A stretch of DNA of 61,646 nt from Paludibacteraceae bacterium (lineage in GTDB: Bacteria > Bacteroidota > Bacteroidia > Bacteroidales > Paludibacteraceae). This document shows positions 18,013-27,030 of this stretch, piece by piece. The position numbers were made by a program, and so were the translations under genes. The DNA lies in NCBI GenBank assembly GCA_017417025.1, contig JAFPZY010000051.1, positions 1 to 61,646 of the forward strand, read 5' to 3'. How positions within the stretch are numbered: the stretch's first letter is position 1; each line of letters starts with the position of its first letter. Below the pieces are notes generated by a model, which was given only the letters and a program-made list of their open reading frames with translations, was not told the DNA's origin and did not search any database.

Positions 18013-18250
18013 ATCTTGTTTCTGTTTGTTTCGTTTTTTTGTGCCGGTGTTTTGTGCCGGCTGTTGTTGTCTTTTTTTTGGGGGGGGCGTTTTTTTGTGC
18101 CGGTGTTTGGGGCACAGGTTTTAGTCCTCCGTATTTTGGTCTGTTTTTCTCTGGGTCGTTGCCGAGTCGTTACGCTGTCGTCTCAATTTTTATTCAACCA
18201 TTTTTCTTCTCCTCGGGAAATCTGTTTTCTCTATCGCGGAAATAACAAAT
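18013..18250 (-). other. long lysS leader with repeats and homopolymers
   Basis: Transcribed region between the lysS promoter and its ATG. It contains a T8-G8 run (18072-18087) and two copies of CGTTTTTTTGTGCCGGTGTTT starting at 18032 and 18088 (spacing 56 bp). I see no T-box consensus, no gene and no clear riboswitch fold. Confidence 0.5.
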
Positions 18251-18255
18251 TTGGC

Positions 18256-18288
18256 GCAAAGATACAACTTTTTTTTCATATCTCCAAA
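18256..18288 (-). promoter_or_regulatory. Bacteroidota promoter for lysS-gpsA-pgi
   Basis: Minus strand TTTG, 20 nt, TATCTTTGC. It is divergent from the promoter at 18345. Confidence 0.78.
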
Positions 18289-18344
18289 TTTTGTTTCATT
18301 TTTCAGGAACAAAAATTACATAGGCCGTCTATGTGCTGCTTTGG

Positions 18345-18377
18345 CTTGCACGGCCGGAGAAAAAACACTATCTTTGC
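18345..18377 (+). promoter_or_regulatory. Bacteroidota promoter for the DUF2400 gene
   Basis: CTTG, 20 nt, TATCTTTGC, 17 nt before the ATG at 18394. Confidence 0.72.
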
Positions 18378-18393
18378 ACAAAAATGTGATGGC

Positions 18394-19158
18394 ATGCAGA
18401 AACAACAACCGCAAATAGCAGCTGCTACGCGTGCACTGCTGCTTGAATATGCGGCACAATATGAGACGCGTGAGTTCTTGGACGGCGACCCGTCGTGGTT
18501 CATGCACAGGGTGTCAGGTGCTGACAATCAGGAGGCTATGGCTTTTGTCGCCTCCACTTTGAGTTACGGCAGCCGCAAGCAGTTCATGCCCAAAATCGGC
18601 AGTATTCTCGAGCACTCGCAGGGGCAGGTGCATGACTGGGTGCGCGAAAAGCGGTACGCCGCCATGTTCAGGGCCGACGACACGCGCTCGTTTTACAGGC
18701 TCTACACATATCAGCAGTATGCCCGTTTCTTGGATGTTTACAGCGATTTGATGAGCGCATACGGGACTTTGGGCGGGTATGTACACTCTTGTGCCACAAC
18801 GGGTTATGAGGCAGTGGAGGCAATCTGCAACTGGTTCTCGGGGCACGGCGTGAGTGTCATTGTGCCCAAAGACGCATCGTCGGCGTGCAAGCGTGTTTGT
18901 ATGTTCTTGCGCTGGATGGTGCGCACCGGCTCGGCTGTTGATTTGGGGCTCTGGGACTTCATCGACAGGCGGACTCTTGTCATGCCGCTTGACACTCATG
19001 TCATGCAGCAGTCAGCCGCTCTGGGGCTGATTGCCTCGAAGTCAGCGTCAATGAGCACGGCAATGCAACTGACTGACACTCTGCGCGCCGTCTTTCCTGA
19101 CGACCCGCTGAAAGGCGATTTCGCCTTATTCGGCTACGGGGTGAACCACGCTGATTAG
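18394..19158 (+). CDS. DUF2400 / TIGR02757 family protein
   Basis: 254 residues. The length and motifs (ADNQEAMAFVASTLSYGSRKQ near the N-terminus, KRVCMFLRWMVR and DTHVMQQSAALGL in the C-terminal half) match the TIGR02757 family, thought to be related to helix-hairpin-helix DNA glycosylases. The sequence LPLDTHV-like segment followed by a C-terminal D-P-L-KGDFALFGYGV is typical. The function has not been established. The ATG at 18394 follows the promoter closely; the upstream open frame crosses that promoter and is not used. Confidence 0.85.
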   Translation: MQKQQPQIAAATRALLLEYAAQYETREFLDGDPSWFMHRVSGADNQEAMAFVASTLSYGSRKQFMPKIGSILEHSQGQVHDWVREKRYAAMFRADDTRSFYRLYTYQQYARFLDVYSDLMSAYGTLGGYVHSCATTGYEAVEAICNWFSGHGVSVIVPKDASSACKRVCMFLRWMVRTGSAVDLGLWDFIDRRTLVMPLDTHVMQQSAALGLIASKSASMSTAMQLTDTLRAVFPDDPLKGDFALFGYGVNHAD

Positions 19159-19220
19159 CAGGACTTTATTCAAGATATTAAGGGCAAGTGTTCCGCTTGT
19201 CCCACGGTGATGACAGTGCA

Positions 19221-19280
19221 ATAACATAATAATCACATAATAATCACATAATAATCACATACTAATCACGTACTAAATAC
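19221..19280. repeat. 11-bp tandem repeat, about 5.5 units
   Basis: Units of ATAATCACATA type have a marker C at 19225, 19236, 19247, 19258, 19269 and 19280, all 11 bp apart. It sits between convergent genes. It is preceded by GTGCAATAAC (as at 3612) and ends with TACTAAATAC (as at 33151). Confidence 0.92.
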
Positions 19281-19314
19281 AGTCTGAATAAGGTGTTATT
19301 TTATCTGCAAAGTG

Positions 19315-20244
19315 TTATTCGCGATATTCGATAAGACGGAGACGACGGCTGACACTGGCTTCTGTGTAAATGCGCATAGTGGCATCACGTCTGACTACAT
19401 CCAAATCGCCCAAACGTAAAATCTGGGAGTCTCTTCCATGGAATATCAAGGTTTTGTCCGTCCAATTGCCATATTTGTCAAAATAATTATAGACAATCTC
19501 CAGATCTATCACTCCATGATTATACTGAAGTTCTTTTATAACCCGCCCTTCGGCTGAAAGGAAGTACAAGGTGTATGGGGCATCGTCATTATATTCCGCC
19601 TTGCGATAAAATGACCGCTGTGTCACGACCGAGTCGGTGTAATGGAATGTATGGCCGAATGAAAGCGTGTCGGGACGAAAAAAAGAACGATATTCAGTCA
19701 GCCGTCCCAGCGAGTCATAAGTGTATGCCTCTGTCAAGAATTCGTGGTTATCGCCCTGTGTCAAGTAATGGGCAACCAGTTTGTCGTCAGCATTGTATTC
19801 ATACCTGTCCTGGATTAAAACGGCAGTCCCCTTCATGTGAACTTCCTGTAAACGAGTGCCGTTGGGGTTATAAGCGACAAACTCATGTACGTCCCCAAGC
19901 ACCTTGCGCCTGCTGTCAAGTTGCACGCCGTGAAAGACATACGGCGAACTCTCCGTCGGCTCCCAGACCTGCAGATATTCTGTCAAGTGATTGTTATAGC
20001 GGCCATTCTCAATGAGTATGCCCGCAGAGTCATAAATATTCTCCTCATAACTCTGTTTTTTCAGGCATCTGTCCAAAAGTTTCGCTCCGTCCTTTTTGCA
20101 GAGATCCCCTTTTACACTCACTTCATATACGTGCTTGACAGGACCGTTAAGAATCTCGTTTTCAAGAGGATTCGGGTCGAAAGCAAGAAGTTGTGAGACA
20201 CACAACATATTCAAGACACCGAGTAATAGAAAAGACCTGTTCAT
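19315..20244 (-). CDS. secreted protein with YD/RHS-like repeats
   Basis: 309 residues with signal peptide MNRSFLLLGVLNMLCVSQLL followed by AFDPN. The mature part has irregular repeats of the kind YDSLGRLTEYRSF, YNADDKLVAHYL, YNPNGTRLQEV and YFDKYGNWTDKTL, which resemble the YD repeats of RHS or teneurin-type proteins. No toxin or secretion domain is visible. It is more AT-rich than the adjacent genes. Last gene of the long leftward cluster, 33 nt after the universal stress protein gene. Function unknown. Confidence 0.72.
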   Translation of the reverse strand: MNRSFLLLGVLNMLCVSQLLAFDPNPLENEILNGPVKHVYEVSVKGDLCKKDGAKLLDRCLKKQSYEENIYDSAGILIENGRYNNHLTEYLQVWEPTESSPYVFHGVQLDSRRKVLGDVHEFVAYNPNGTRLQEVHMKGTAVLIQDRYEYNADDKLVAHYLTQGDNHEFLTEAYTYDSLGRLTEYRSFFRPDTLSFGHTFHYTDSVVTQRSFYRKAEYNDDAPYTLYFLSAEGRVIKELQYNHGVIDLEIVYNYFDKYGNWTDKTLIFHGRDSQILRLGDLDVVRRDATMRIYTEASVSRRLRLIEYRE

Positions 20245-20277
20245 GGTTCTTGTGTTTTTAGGAGTTATTTGTTGTTT

Positions 20278-20841
20278 TCAGTCGCAGAGGGAGAAGAGGT
20301 CGTCGCGGGGATTGACGAGCATGACGGGGACCTGGCTGCGGCGGATGGCTCGGCGCTCAGGAGGGCCGAAAAGAATGTCGTCAAGACCATAGTCGCGGCT
20401 GGCTGTGAGCAGGAGCAACTGATGCCCGAAATCGGATTGGCGCTCTACACATTCGTCAACAAGACGGAAGCTGTTCTTGCGCGCTTCAAGGACCTCGAAA
20501 GCGATGTCTCCGCCTGTTTTTTCGCTGACAGAGCGGATGTGCGTGATGATGCGGTTGGTGTTGTTGCGCGCGTGCGAACCATAATCAGCGGCGGGGAGAA
20601 GCAGTATTCGCGCGCCCGTCTTGCGTGCGAGGTAAGTGCAAATTTCCGCTTTATAGACTTCTTCCTCCAGCATGGTGACGGGCACCAGAATGCGGTTGAG
20701 GCTGAGTATGTCGCGCATGGTGTTGGTGATGAAAATATACGGCCGTCGCTCTTCGCGGCATTGGTCAAGCGCGTGCTGCACGGCGCGGCGGTCGTTGTTG
20801 CAGCGGATAAGAAGAAGGTCGTCGTTGTTGTCCCAAATCAT
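20278..20841 (-). CDS. universal stress protein-like protein
   Basis: 187 residues. The segments NRILVPVTMLEEEVYKAEI, FGHQLLLLTASRDYG and RRAIRRSQVPVMLVNP match the core strands and the C-terminal pattern of the UspA fold. The classic ATP-binding G-x2-G-x9-G(S/T) loop is not complete, so nucleotide binding is doubtful. An N-terminal extension of about 48 residues precedes the core. It is separated from engB by about 114 nt containing REP-like sequence. Confidence 0.65.
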   Translation of the reverse strand: MIWDNNDDLLLIRCNNDRRAVQHALDQCREERRPYIFITNTMRDILSLNRILVPVTMLEEEVYKAEICTYLARKTGARILLLPAADYGSHARNNTNRIITHIRSVSEKTGGDIAFEVLEARKNSFRLVDECVERQSDFGHQLLLLTASRDYGLDDILFGPPERRAIRRSQVPVMLVNPRDDLFSLCD

Positions 20842-20955
20842 GGTAATTGATAATTGGCAGTTGATAATTGATATTGCAATGCTGCTGCATTAACCGCAGG
20901 CTGGCGGTGTTTGACCGCAGGCTGGAAGCCTGCGTACCCGGTGATAATTGATAAG
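20842..20955. repeat. REP-like palindromic sequence and TTGATAATTG repeats
   Basis: Two copies of TTGATAATTG (20847 and 20861) are followed by two copies of CCGCAGGCTGG and by the palindrome CAGGCTGGAAGCCTG with the flank CGTACCC (to about 20938). On the opposite strand it reads GGGTACGCAGGC-TTCCA-GCCTGC. A close relative occurs at 50056-50078. No gene is present. Confidence 0.7.
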
Positions 20956-21558
20956 TCAGAGGGGCGCTGTCCGGCGGTTGAGTTCTTCGATGTAAGCTGT
21001 CAATTCGTCGCGCCCGATGCCTTTCTCAGATGATGTGAGAAAGATGGGGGGCAGCTCCTCCCATGTCTCAAGCAGCGTTTGCTTGTAAGCCGCGATGTTT
21101 TCGGCGAGCCTCACTTTGCCGAGTTTGTCGGTCTTGGTGAAGACGATGGAGAAGGGGACTTCGTTCTCGCCCAGCCACTGCATGAACTCGAGGTCGATGG
21201 TCTGCGGTTTCAGGCGGCAGTCGATGAGCACGAAAAGCGAGACAAGCGGTTCACGGAGCAGGCAATAGCGCTCAATCATAGTTTTGAGCTGCTGTCTCTG
21301 CTTCTGCCCCGCCTGGGCAAATCCGTAGCCAGGGAGGTCAACAAGATGCCACGAGCTGTTGATGAGGAAATGGTTGATAAGCAGCGTCTTGCCCGGCTTC
21401 TGGCTTGTTTTGGCGAGATGCGGTGTGCGGCAAAGCATGTTGATGAGCGACGACTTGCCGACGTTGCTTCTGCCGATGAAAGCATATTCGGGCAGAGTGC
21501 TTTTGGGGCACATAGAGACATCGGGCGACGATATGACAAAAGCTGCGGTGTTAATCAT
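20956..21558 (-). CDS. engB: ribosome biogenesis GTP-binding protein YsxC/EngB
   Basis: 200 residues. A small TRAFAC GTPase needed for 50S ribosome assembly. It has G1 [13 protein letters not shown]3 DLPGYG, G4 TKTDK and G5 in TSSEKGIG. The start [13 protein letters not shown] is typical of the family in Bacteroidota. It is 12 nt downstream of cstA in the leftward cluster. Confidence 0.95.
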   Translation of the reverse strand: MINTAAFVISSPDVSMCPKSTLPEYAFIGRSNVGKSSLINMLCRTPHLAKTSQKPGKTLLINHFLINSSWHLVDLPGYGFAQAGQKQRQQLKTMIERYCLLREPLVSLFVLIDCRLKPQTIDLEFMQWLGENEVPFSIVFTKTDKLGKVRLAENIAAYKQTLLETWEELPPIFLTSSEKGIGRDELTAYIEELNRRTAPL

Positions 21559-21570
21559 GTTGAGTGAGTG

Positions 21571-23097
21571 TTAGTGAGTTGCGCTGTTGGCGGGCTTAGC
21601 CTTTTCGCGTTGCGCCCAGAAAAAGAAGAGGACGAGGAGCGCAAGAGTGGTGACGGCGGCAATGAGATATGCGAGCCAGCTGAGTCCCAAAGAGGCGAAG
21701 CGGAAGCCTTCGGGGGCTATGAATATGTAACTTACGCTGACCATGGTCATAAAGAGCGCAGGCACAAGCGGCACGAGCCAGCCGTATCTGAACTTGCTTT
21801 TGTCATGCGCCGACTGGCGGAAGAGGAAGACGGTGCCCGCCCACAAAGTGAAGACCGCCAGCGTCTGGTTGGTCCACGAGAAATAGCGCCAAACGACATT
21901 GAAATCAACGAAAATCATGCCAAAGACACATGCAAAGAGCGGCAGTGCGATAGAGACGCGGTTGAAGACAGGCTTCTGGTCAAGGTGCATGAAATCAGCC
22001 ACGATGAGCCTTGCGGAGCGCAGGGCAGTGTCGCCGCTGGTGATGGGAGCGGCAATGACCCCGATGATGGCGAGCAGTCCGCCCACCGTTCCGAGCCATG
22101 AGCGGCTGACGCGGTCAACCACCAGAGCTGCAATGTTTTCGCCCGGATGCTGCGCGGCAAACGCCTGCAGTCCGTCGATGCCGTACAGCCCCTTTTCGGG
22201 GTCGGCGAAGAATGTTCCGGCCGCCGCCGCCCAGATGAGTGCCAGAATGCCCTCAGCGACCATAGCTCCGTAGAAGATGATGCGGCCCTGGCGCTCGTTG
22301 GTGATGCAGCGTGCCATGAGCGGTGACTGCGTGCCGTGGAAGCCGCTGATGGCTCCGCAGGCAATGCTGACAAACATCATCGGGAACAAGGGCAGTCCGT
22401 CGGTGCGCCTGTTGGCCAGACCGTCGGTCAGTTCGGGCATTTCAGCCGCATGCCAGCCCAGCATGACCACCATAATGCCAATCCCCATGAAGAGGAGCAC
22501 CCCGCCGAAGATGGGGTAGAACCGCCCGATAAGTTTGTCCACCGGCAGCAGCGTGGCAAGCATGTAATAGCCGAAGATGATGAGCACCCAGACAATGGGT
22601 ATTGCGCCTGAGCCGAAGGCCATTGACGGCAAGGCATGCAGGCCCTGCAAGAGAGTAGCCGGTCCGCTCAAGAACGTGGTTGTCAGCAGGACAAGCAGCA
22701 CAAGGGAGAGAATGCGCATGAACATCCTGATGCCGTTTCCGAGCTCTTCGCCGATGATGCCAGGCAGCGAAACTCCTCCTTTTCTGACCGAGAGCATGCC
22801 GCTTAAATAGTCGTGCACACCGCCTGCGAAAATGGTGCCGAGCACAATCCAAAGAAATGCCGCAGGGCCGAAGAAGATGCCCATAATGGCACCAAAGATA
22901 GGTCCGAGTCCCGCGATGTTGAGGAACTGCACAAGGAAAATGCGCCACGGACTCATCGGCACAAAGTCCACGCCGTCGTTTTTGGTGACTGCCGGAGTCG
23001 CCCTGTCAGGGTCGATGCCAAAGACTTTTTCAACGAATGTGCCGTAAAGAAGATACCCGAGCACAAGTGCGATAAGTGAGATGATGAATGTTATCAT
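21571..23097 (-). CDS. cstA: carbon starvation protein CstA family transporter
   Basis: 508 residues, inner membrane, many transmembrane helices. The CstA N-terminal signature is clear (FVPMSPWRIFLVQFLNIAGL, then GPIFGAIMGIFFGPAAFLWI and GTIFAGGVHDYLSGMLS). E. coli CstA and YjiY act as peptide/pyruvate transporters, and this shorter form is common in Bacteroidota. The ATG at 23097 begins MITFIISLIALVLGYLLYG; a longer frame reaches into coaE and is rejected. It lies 10 nt after coaE. Confidence 0.9.
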   Translation of the reverse strand: MITFIISLIALVLGYLLYGTFVEKVFGIDPDRATPAVTKNDGVDFVPMSPWRIFLVQFLNIAGLGPIFGAIMGIFFGPAAFLWIVLGTIFAGGVHDYLSGMLSVRKGGVSLPGIIGEELGNGIRMFMRILSLVLLVLLTTTFLSGPATLLQGLHALPSMAFGSGAIPIVWVLIIFGYYMLATLLPVDKLIGRFYPIFGGVLLFMGIGIMVVMLGWHAAEMPELTDGLANRRTDGLPLFPMMFVSIACGAISGFHGTQSPLMARCITNERQGRIIFYGAMVAEGILALIWAAAAGTFFADPEKGLYGIDGLQAFAAQHPGENIAALVVDRVSRSWLGTVGGLLAIIGVIAAPITSGDTALRSARLIVADFMHLDQKPVFNRVSIALPLFACVFGMIFVDFNVVWRYFSWTNQTLAVFTLWAGTVFLFRQSAHDKSKFRYGWLVPLVPALFMTMVSVSYIFIAPEGFRFASLGLSWLAYLIAAVTTLALLVLFFFWAQREKAKPANSATH

Positions 23098-23107
23098 AGT
23101 CTGTAAA

Positions 23108-23683
23108 TCATTTGTTTGTCGGTAAATTAAGTTTGCGGAGCAGTTCCTGAGTGAGGGCGAGGAGAGTCTGCTTTCCGTCGTTGCAGATGACGAAGCCGGC
23201 GGCTTTGCAGCGTTCTTCATCGCTCATCTGTGTTTTCATTCGCGCGCGCACCTGTTCCTCACTTACATTGTCGCGCTGCATGACGCGGCTGATGCGCACT
23301 TCAGTTGGGGCCGTGACAACAACAATGGTGTCGCAGAGTTTGTCAAATCCGCTTTCAAACAAGATGGCACATTCGACAAACAGCACATTGTCAGTGCGTT
23401 GCCTGACGGCACGCGCCACAGCCGGATGCACAGCCTTGTTCACTTTTTCGCGCAGCGAGTTGTCGGCAAAGATGCGTTTAGCGGCAAGGTCGCGCCTGTA
23501 AACAGCCCCGTCGTAAATATCATTGCCGAGCAGAGCTTTCATTTTTTTTCTCAGTTCAGGGTCTTCGACAATGAGGCGTTTGGCCTCCGTGTCAGTGTCA
23601 AAAACGGGGTACCCTTGTCCGGCTATCTGCCGTGCTATAGCCGATTTGCCGCTTCCTATGCCTCCTGTCAGTCCGATAATCAT
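23108..23683 (-). CDS. coaE: dephospho-CoA kinase
   Basis: 191 residues. It phosphorylates dephospho-CoA in the last step of CoA synthesis. P-loop GLTGGIGSGKS at the N-terminus, followed by FDTDTEAKRLI (substrate Asp), HPAVARAVRQR and CAILFESGFDKLCD. It is 5 nt downstream of the MBOAT gene and 10 nt upstream of cstA. Confidence 0.95.
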   Translation of the reverse strand: MIIGLTGGIGSGKSAIARQIAGQGYPVFDTDTEAKRLIVEDPELRKKMKALLGNDIYDGAVYRRDLAAKRIFADNSLREKVNKAVHPAVARAVRQRTDNVLFVECAILFESGFDKLCDTIVVVTAPTEVRISRVMQRDNVSEEQVRARMKTQMSDEERCKAAGFVICNDGKQTLLALTQELLRKLNLPTNK

Positions 23684-23688
23684 GTTTT

Positions 23689-25524
23689 TCAGAATTGGAA
23701 GTAGATAAAAGGTTGAGACTCAGCGGTGACGAACTGGTAGAAGACCACAATGGCCGCGACGGTGCAAAGGAGCATCGCCCACATCGGGAGCATGGCGAAC
23801 CGGAGCCTGTACCACTGTTTGAACTTGGCAGGGAGCCAATGTATGAGCATGCCCAGCACAAAGAGCAGCGCTACAGTTCTGTACTCCCACAAGAAGGGGA
23901 TAATGATGCTGTTGTTCCACGCTCCGCCAATCTGCGTGACCATGTTTCTTGCAGTCTCCCATGCGACCTGATTGGCCGTAGCGGGGTCGAGGTTGGAGCC
24001 GGAGCGGAAGAAGAGGCGCGTGAAAGTGATGAAGGTGAAAGTCTGCGCCACCGCCCAGACTTTGCCTGCCGCCGCAGAGACGCTGCCTGCTTTTACTGGC
24101 AGCAGTTGCCATATATACCTGACCGCCGTGCCGCACCACAGCACACAGCCCCAGACAGCGAAAAGATTGAGTACCGGCAGCGGGTGAAAATGCCTTGCGA
24201 GCAGCAGCCCTCCGGCTCCCATTGTCATCAGGAGCATGCGCAGATGTCCGCCCGTAATGCGCCACAACTTGTTCACAATCATGCCAATCCCGTTCAGCCC
24301 TCCCCAGATAAGGAAGTTCCAGCTCGCCCCGTGCCACAGTCCTCCGAGCAACATTGTGATGAACGAGTTGAGGTTTGCGAACATGAGTTTTCTGTGCGAC
24401 GGCACAAACTTCGCAACAAGAGCCACCACCGCGGCGATGGTGAGCAGGACAACAGCCGTAATCCAGGAACCGCTCAGCAGAGTGCCCGCCACGGCGAAAA
24501 ATGCAATCCAGAACCATGTGCCGAAAGTGGCGTTCCTGTTGCCGCCGAGGGGAATATAAAGATAGGTTTTCAGCCATCGCGAGAGCGATATATGCCACCT
24601 GCGCCAGAACTCCTGCGGATTCTGCGACTTGTATGGAGAGTCGAAGTTGCGCGGCAGATAGAAGCCCATGAGCATGGCAACGCCGATGGCTATGTCCGTA
24701 TAGCCTGAGAAGTCGGCATACACTTGCAGCGAATAAGCAAAGAGGGCAAAGAGGTTCTCAAAGCCGGAGAAGAGCAGGGGATTCTCGAAGACACGGTCGA
24801 TGAGGTGCGTGGCGAGATAGTCGCTGAGGATAATCTTTTTCCCGAGTCCGTTGATAATCCAGAACACCGCCAGCCCGAACATCCGTCTGCTGAGGCAGAA
24901 AGGCTTGTAAAGCTGCGGGACGAACTCTGATGCGCGGACAATAGGCCCCGCCACCAACTGCGGGAAGAAGGATACGTAAAAGCCGAAGTCGAATATGTTT
25001 TTCACGGGTTTGATACGCCCGCAGAAGACATCCGCCGTGTAAGAGATAACCTGGAAGATGTAAAAACTAATGCCGACCGGCAGGATGATTTTCTCGGTGA
25101 TAGTGAGGCTGGTGCCCAGTATCCGGTTAAGCGCGTCAGCCCCGAAATAGGCGTATTTGAAGTATGCCAGAATGCCGAGGTCGAGGCAGACACCGGCAAC
25201 GAGGAGTGCTTTTTTCAGGATAAGCCGGCCGCGGTTGTGCGCGGCGTAAATGCCCTGCGCCAGCAGCCAGTCGCTGAGTGTGACAAAGAGCAGTATGCCG
25301 AGAAAAAGTCCGCTGGTCTTGTAGTAGAAGAACCAGCTGACGAGCATGAGATAGACGTTGCGCAGGTGAAGGCGCCTGCCGGACCGGCGCGATGCTTTGC
25401 CGCCGACCTCAGTAATGACGGCGAACAGCACATATACAATAGCCAGAAAGACCCAGAAATAGAGTTGTGTGAACAGCAGCGGGCTGTTGCTGTCGAAAGC
25501 GAATATGTGTTTCAGCAGCTCCAC
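23689..25524 (-). CDS. MBOAT family O-acyltransferase (AlgI/DltB-like)
   Basis: 611 residues, a multi-pass inner-membrane protein. It has the AlgI pattern: ILAYFKYAYF near residue 115, ILPVGISFYIFQ, FFPQLVAGPIVRA, YADFSGYTDIAIG, FWRRWHISLSRWL and the catalytic His in GGLWHGASWNFLIWG. Such proteins pass acyl groups across the membrane to modify extracellular glycans. It starts with GTG at 25524. The gene just upstream is an SGNH hydrolase-fold protein, the usual partner that places the acetyl group. The length exceeds the usual ~470-500 owing to extra C-terminal membrane segments. Confidence 0.9.
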   Translation of the reverse strand: MELLKHIFAFDSNSPLLFTQLYFWVFLAIVYVLFAVITEVGGKASRRSGRRLHLRNVYLMLVSWFFYYKTSGLFLGILLFVTLSDWLLAQGIYAAHNRGRLILKKALLVAGVCLDLGILAYFKYAYFGADALNRILGTSLTITEKIILPVGISFYIFQVISYTADVFCGRIKPVKNIFDFGFYVSFFPQLVAGPIVRASEFVPQLYKPFCLSRRMFGLAVFWIINGLGKKIILSDYLATHLIDRVFENPLLFSGFENLFALFAYSLQVYADFSGYTDIAIGVAMLMGFYLPRNFDSPYKSQNPQEFWRRWHISLSRWLKTYLYIPLGGNRNATFGTWFWIAFFAVAGTLLSGSWITAVVLLTIAAVVALVAKFVPSHRKLMFANLNSFITMLLGGLWHGASWNFLIWGGLNGIGMIVNKLWRITGGHLRMLLMTMGAGGLLLARHFHPLPVLNLFAVWGCVLWCGTAVRYIWQLLPVKAGSVSAAAGKVWAVAQTFTFITFTRLFFRSGSNLDPATANQVAWETARNMVTQIGGAWNNSIIIPFLWEYRTVALLFVLGMLIHWLPAKFKQWYRLRFAMLPMWAMLLCTVAAIVVFYQFVTAESQPFIYFQF

Positions 25525-25563
25525 TTAGTATTGCTCTGGTTCTGTTTCTGTTTCACTTTCAGT

Positions 25564-27030
25564 TTATTCTTCCTCTTCAACTTCCGGTTCAGCCTCTTTC
25601 TGCAGTTTTTCCAGATATTCCTGACGACCGTCCAGCAGCCATTTAGTCAGCATTTCTCCGGCGAAGTCGGCACCTTTTCTGGTGAAGTGCACACCGTCGC
25701 TGCCTGCCAGCCCCTTGCTAATCCAGTTTTTCATGCCGCCTTTGCCGCCCATAGCCCCGAACAGGCTCCAGTAGGCGGCTCCTTCTTCGACAGCCATCTG
25801 CAGCAGTGCCGTATCCATGTCAGGCAGGAGAGAGTAGGAGGTCTTGAGTCCGTTTCTGGTGGTGAGCATGTCGCTCGGGCCGATAAAGAGCAAATCCGCT
25901 TCAGGGGCGCACCTCCTTATATATTTTATCTGCCGGCGGATTTTTTCCACATAAGCGGCAATATCTTTCCGGGAGTGTGTGTAGGGCATTACGTTTCCAC
26001 CGAACTGCATGATAATCAGGCGTGTGTTGCTTTTTTTGTAGTAGTGCGCGAGCATTTTTCTGTCAATGCCTGTGAATATTGTTCCTGCACAGCCGCGCAT
26101 CGGAATGTTGTCAACCATGACCCCCGTCTCTGTTTCAAGCGAGAGTCCGTAGATGTCGCCTTTTCTTTTCAGCTCCAGCGTATATGACATTGCGCTGTCG
26201 GGCAGAGTGATAGTGCTGTCGGTCTCTCCGTAAACCACTATCCGCGTGAAAGGTCTTGTAGTTCCGGTTCTGCTTTGTGTGAGTCCGACAGTCACTTTTT
26301 CGCTGTCTTTGCAGAGGTTGTTGTCCATCAGAGCGACTTGTGCCATAGGACCGTAAATCCTGTTGTCGCGTCTGCGTCCTTTAGGCCCGTATGCCAGATA
26401 GCGCTTGGGGCCTTGCTGTGCTGTTTGCTTTACTCCGTTGATAGTCAGTGTCTGAGTGATGGTGCGCATGCTTATTGTCTGGTGGAGGGGCACGAGTCCC
26501 ACTCCGCCACCTCCGCATATCTGCTGCAGCCCCTGGCGCAGGTTCATGGTTATGCGGTCGCCTTCGGTCTGCGAGTCTCCGTAATGCACGACCCTGACAG
26601 CCGCCGTATCGGTGCCAGCCAATGCTGCATAGAAGCGCTCAAGCATAACGCGCGTGTCAGCCAGTTGCGTGCTGTCGGCAGTGGCTGTTGCGGGGGGAGT
26701 CACGGTTGTGTCCTTTTCTGCTGCTTCCGCATCAGCGGCCTTGACGGCAGGTGTTTCTGCCACTGCCGCTACGCTGTCATTTCCTGTTCCGGCGTGTGGA
26801 AGGGCGTCTGTTGCAATAGTTTCCGGTGCCGGCTCATAGCATGTTGTGTCAGCAGCGACAGTGTCCGGCCACTGAACAACGTCCGAATCCTGCTGCAGAA
26901 CTTCCTGCAGCGGAGGCATATTGATTTCAGTTGAACCAATCTTCACTCCTTTGCGGGGGAAGAAGTAGCATACTGCCGCCAGAGCAGCGAGCGTAATCAG
27001 AATAAAGATTGCAATTTGTTTTGGTTTCAT
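25564..27030 (-). CDS. membrane-anchored SGNH/GDSL hydrolase-fold protein
   Basis: 488 residues. One N-terminal transmembrane anchor (IAIFILITLAALAAVCYFF), then a low-complexity Ala/Asp/Thr linker to ~residue 165, then the SGNH domain with VVHYGDSQTEGDRIT (Ser nucleophile), the MQFGGNV block and the D-x-x-H block SDGVHFTRKG. It is probably the periplasmic acetyl-transferring partner of the MBOAT protein. The ATG overlaps the trkH stop (ATGA). The protein ends EAEPEVEEEE; the DNA after the TAA continues in frame with 12 acidic codons to another TAA at 25525-25527, directly before the MBOAT start. Confidence 0.85.
   Translation of the reverse strand: MKPKQIAIFILITLAALAAVCYFFPRKGVKIGSTEINMPPLQEVLQQDSDVVQWPDTVAADTTCYEPAPETIATDALPHAGTGNDSVAAVAETPAVKAADAEAAEKDTTVTPPATATADSTQLADTRVMLERFYAALAGTDTAAVRVVHYGDSQTEGDRITMNLRQGLQQICGGGGVGLVPLHQTISMRTITQTLTINGVKQTAQQGPKRYLAYGPKGRRRDNRIYGPMAQVALMDNNLCKDSEKVTVGLTQSRTGTTRPFTRIVVYGETDSTITLPDSAMSYTLELKRKGDIYGLSLETETGVMVDNIPMRGCAGTIFTGIDRKMLAHYYKKSNTRLIIMQFGGNVMPYTHSRKDIAAYVEKIRRQIKYIRRCAPEADLLFIGPSDMLTTRNGLKTSYSLLPDMDTALLQMAVEEGAAYWSLFGAMGGKGGMKNWISKGLAGSDGVHFTRKGADFAGEMLTKWLLDGRQEYLEKLQKEAEPEVEEEE

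Noticed and set aside
18013-18250. T-box riboswitch in the lysS leader
   Set aside because: No T-box bulge consensus or terminator/antiterminator pair can be seen; the leader is mainly low-complexity T/G repeats.
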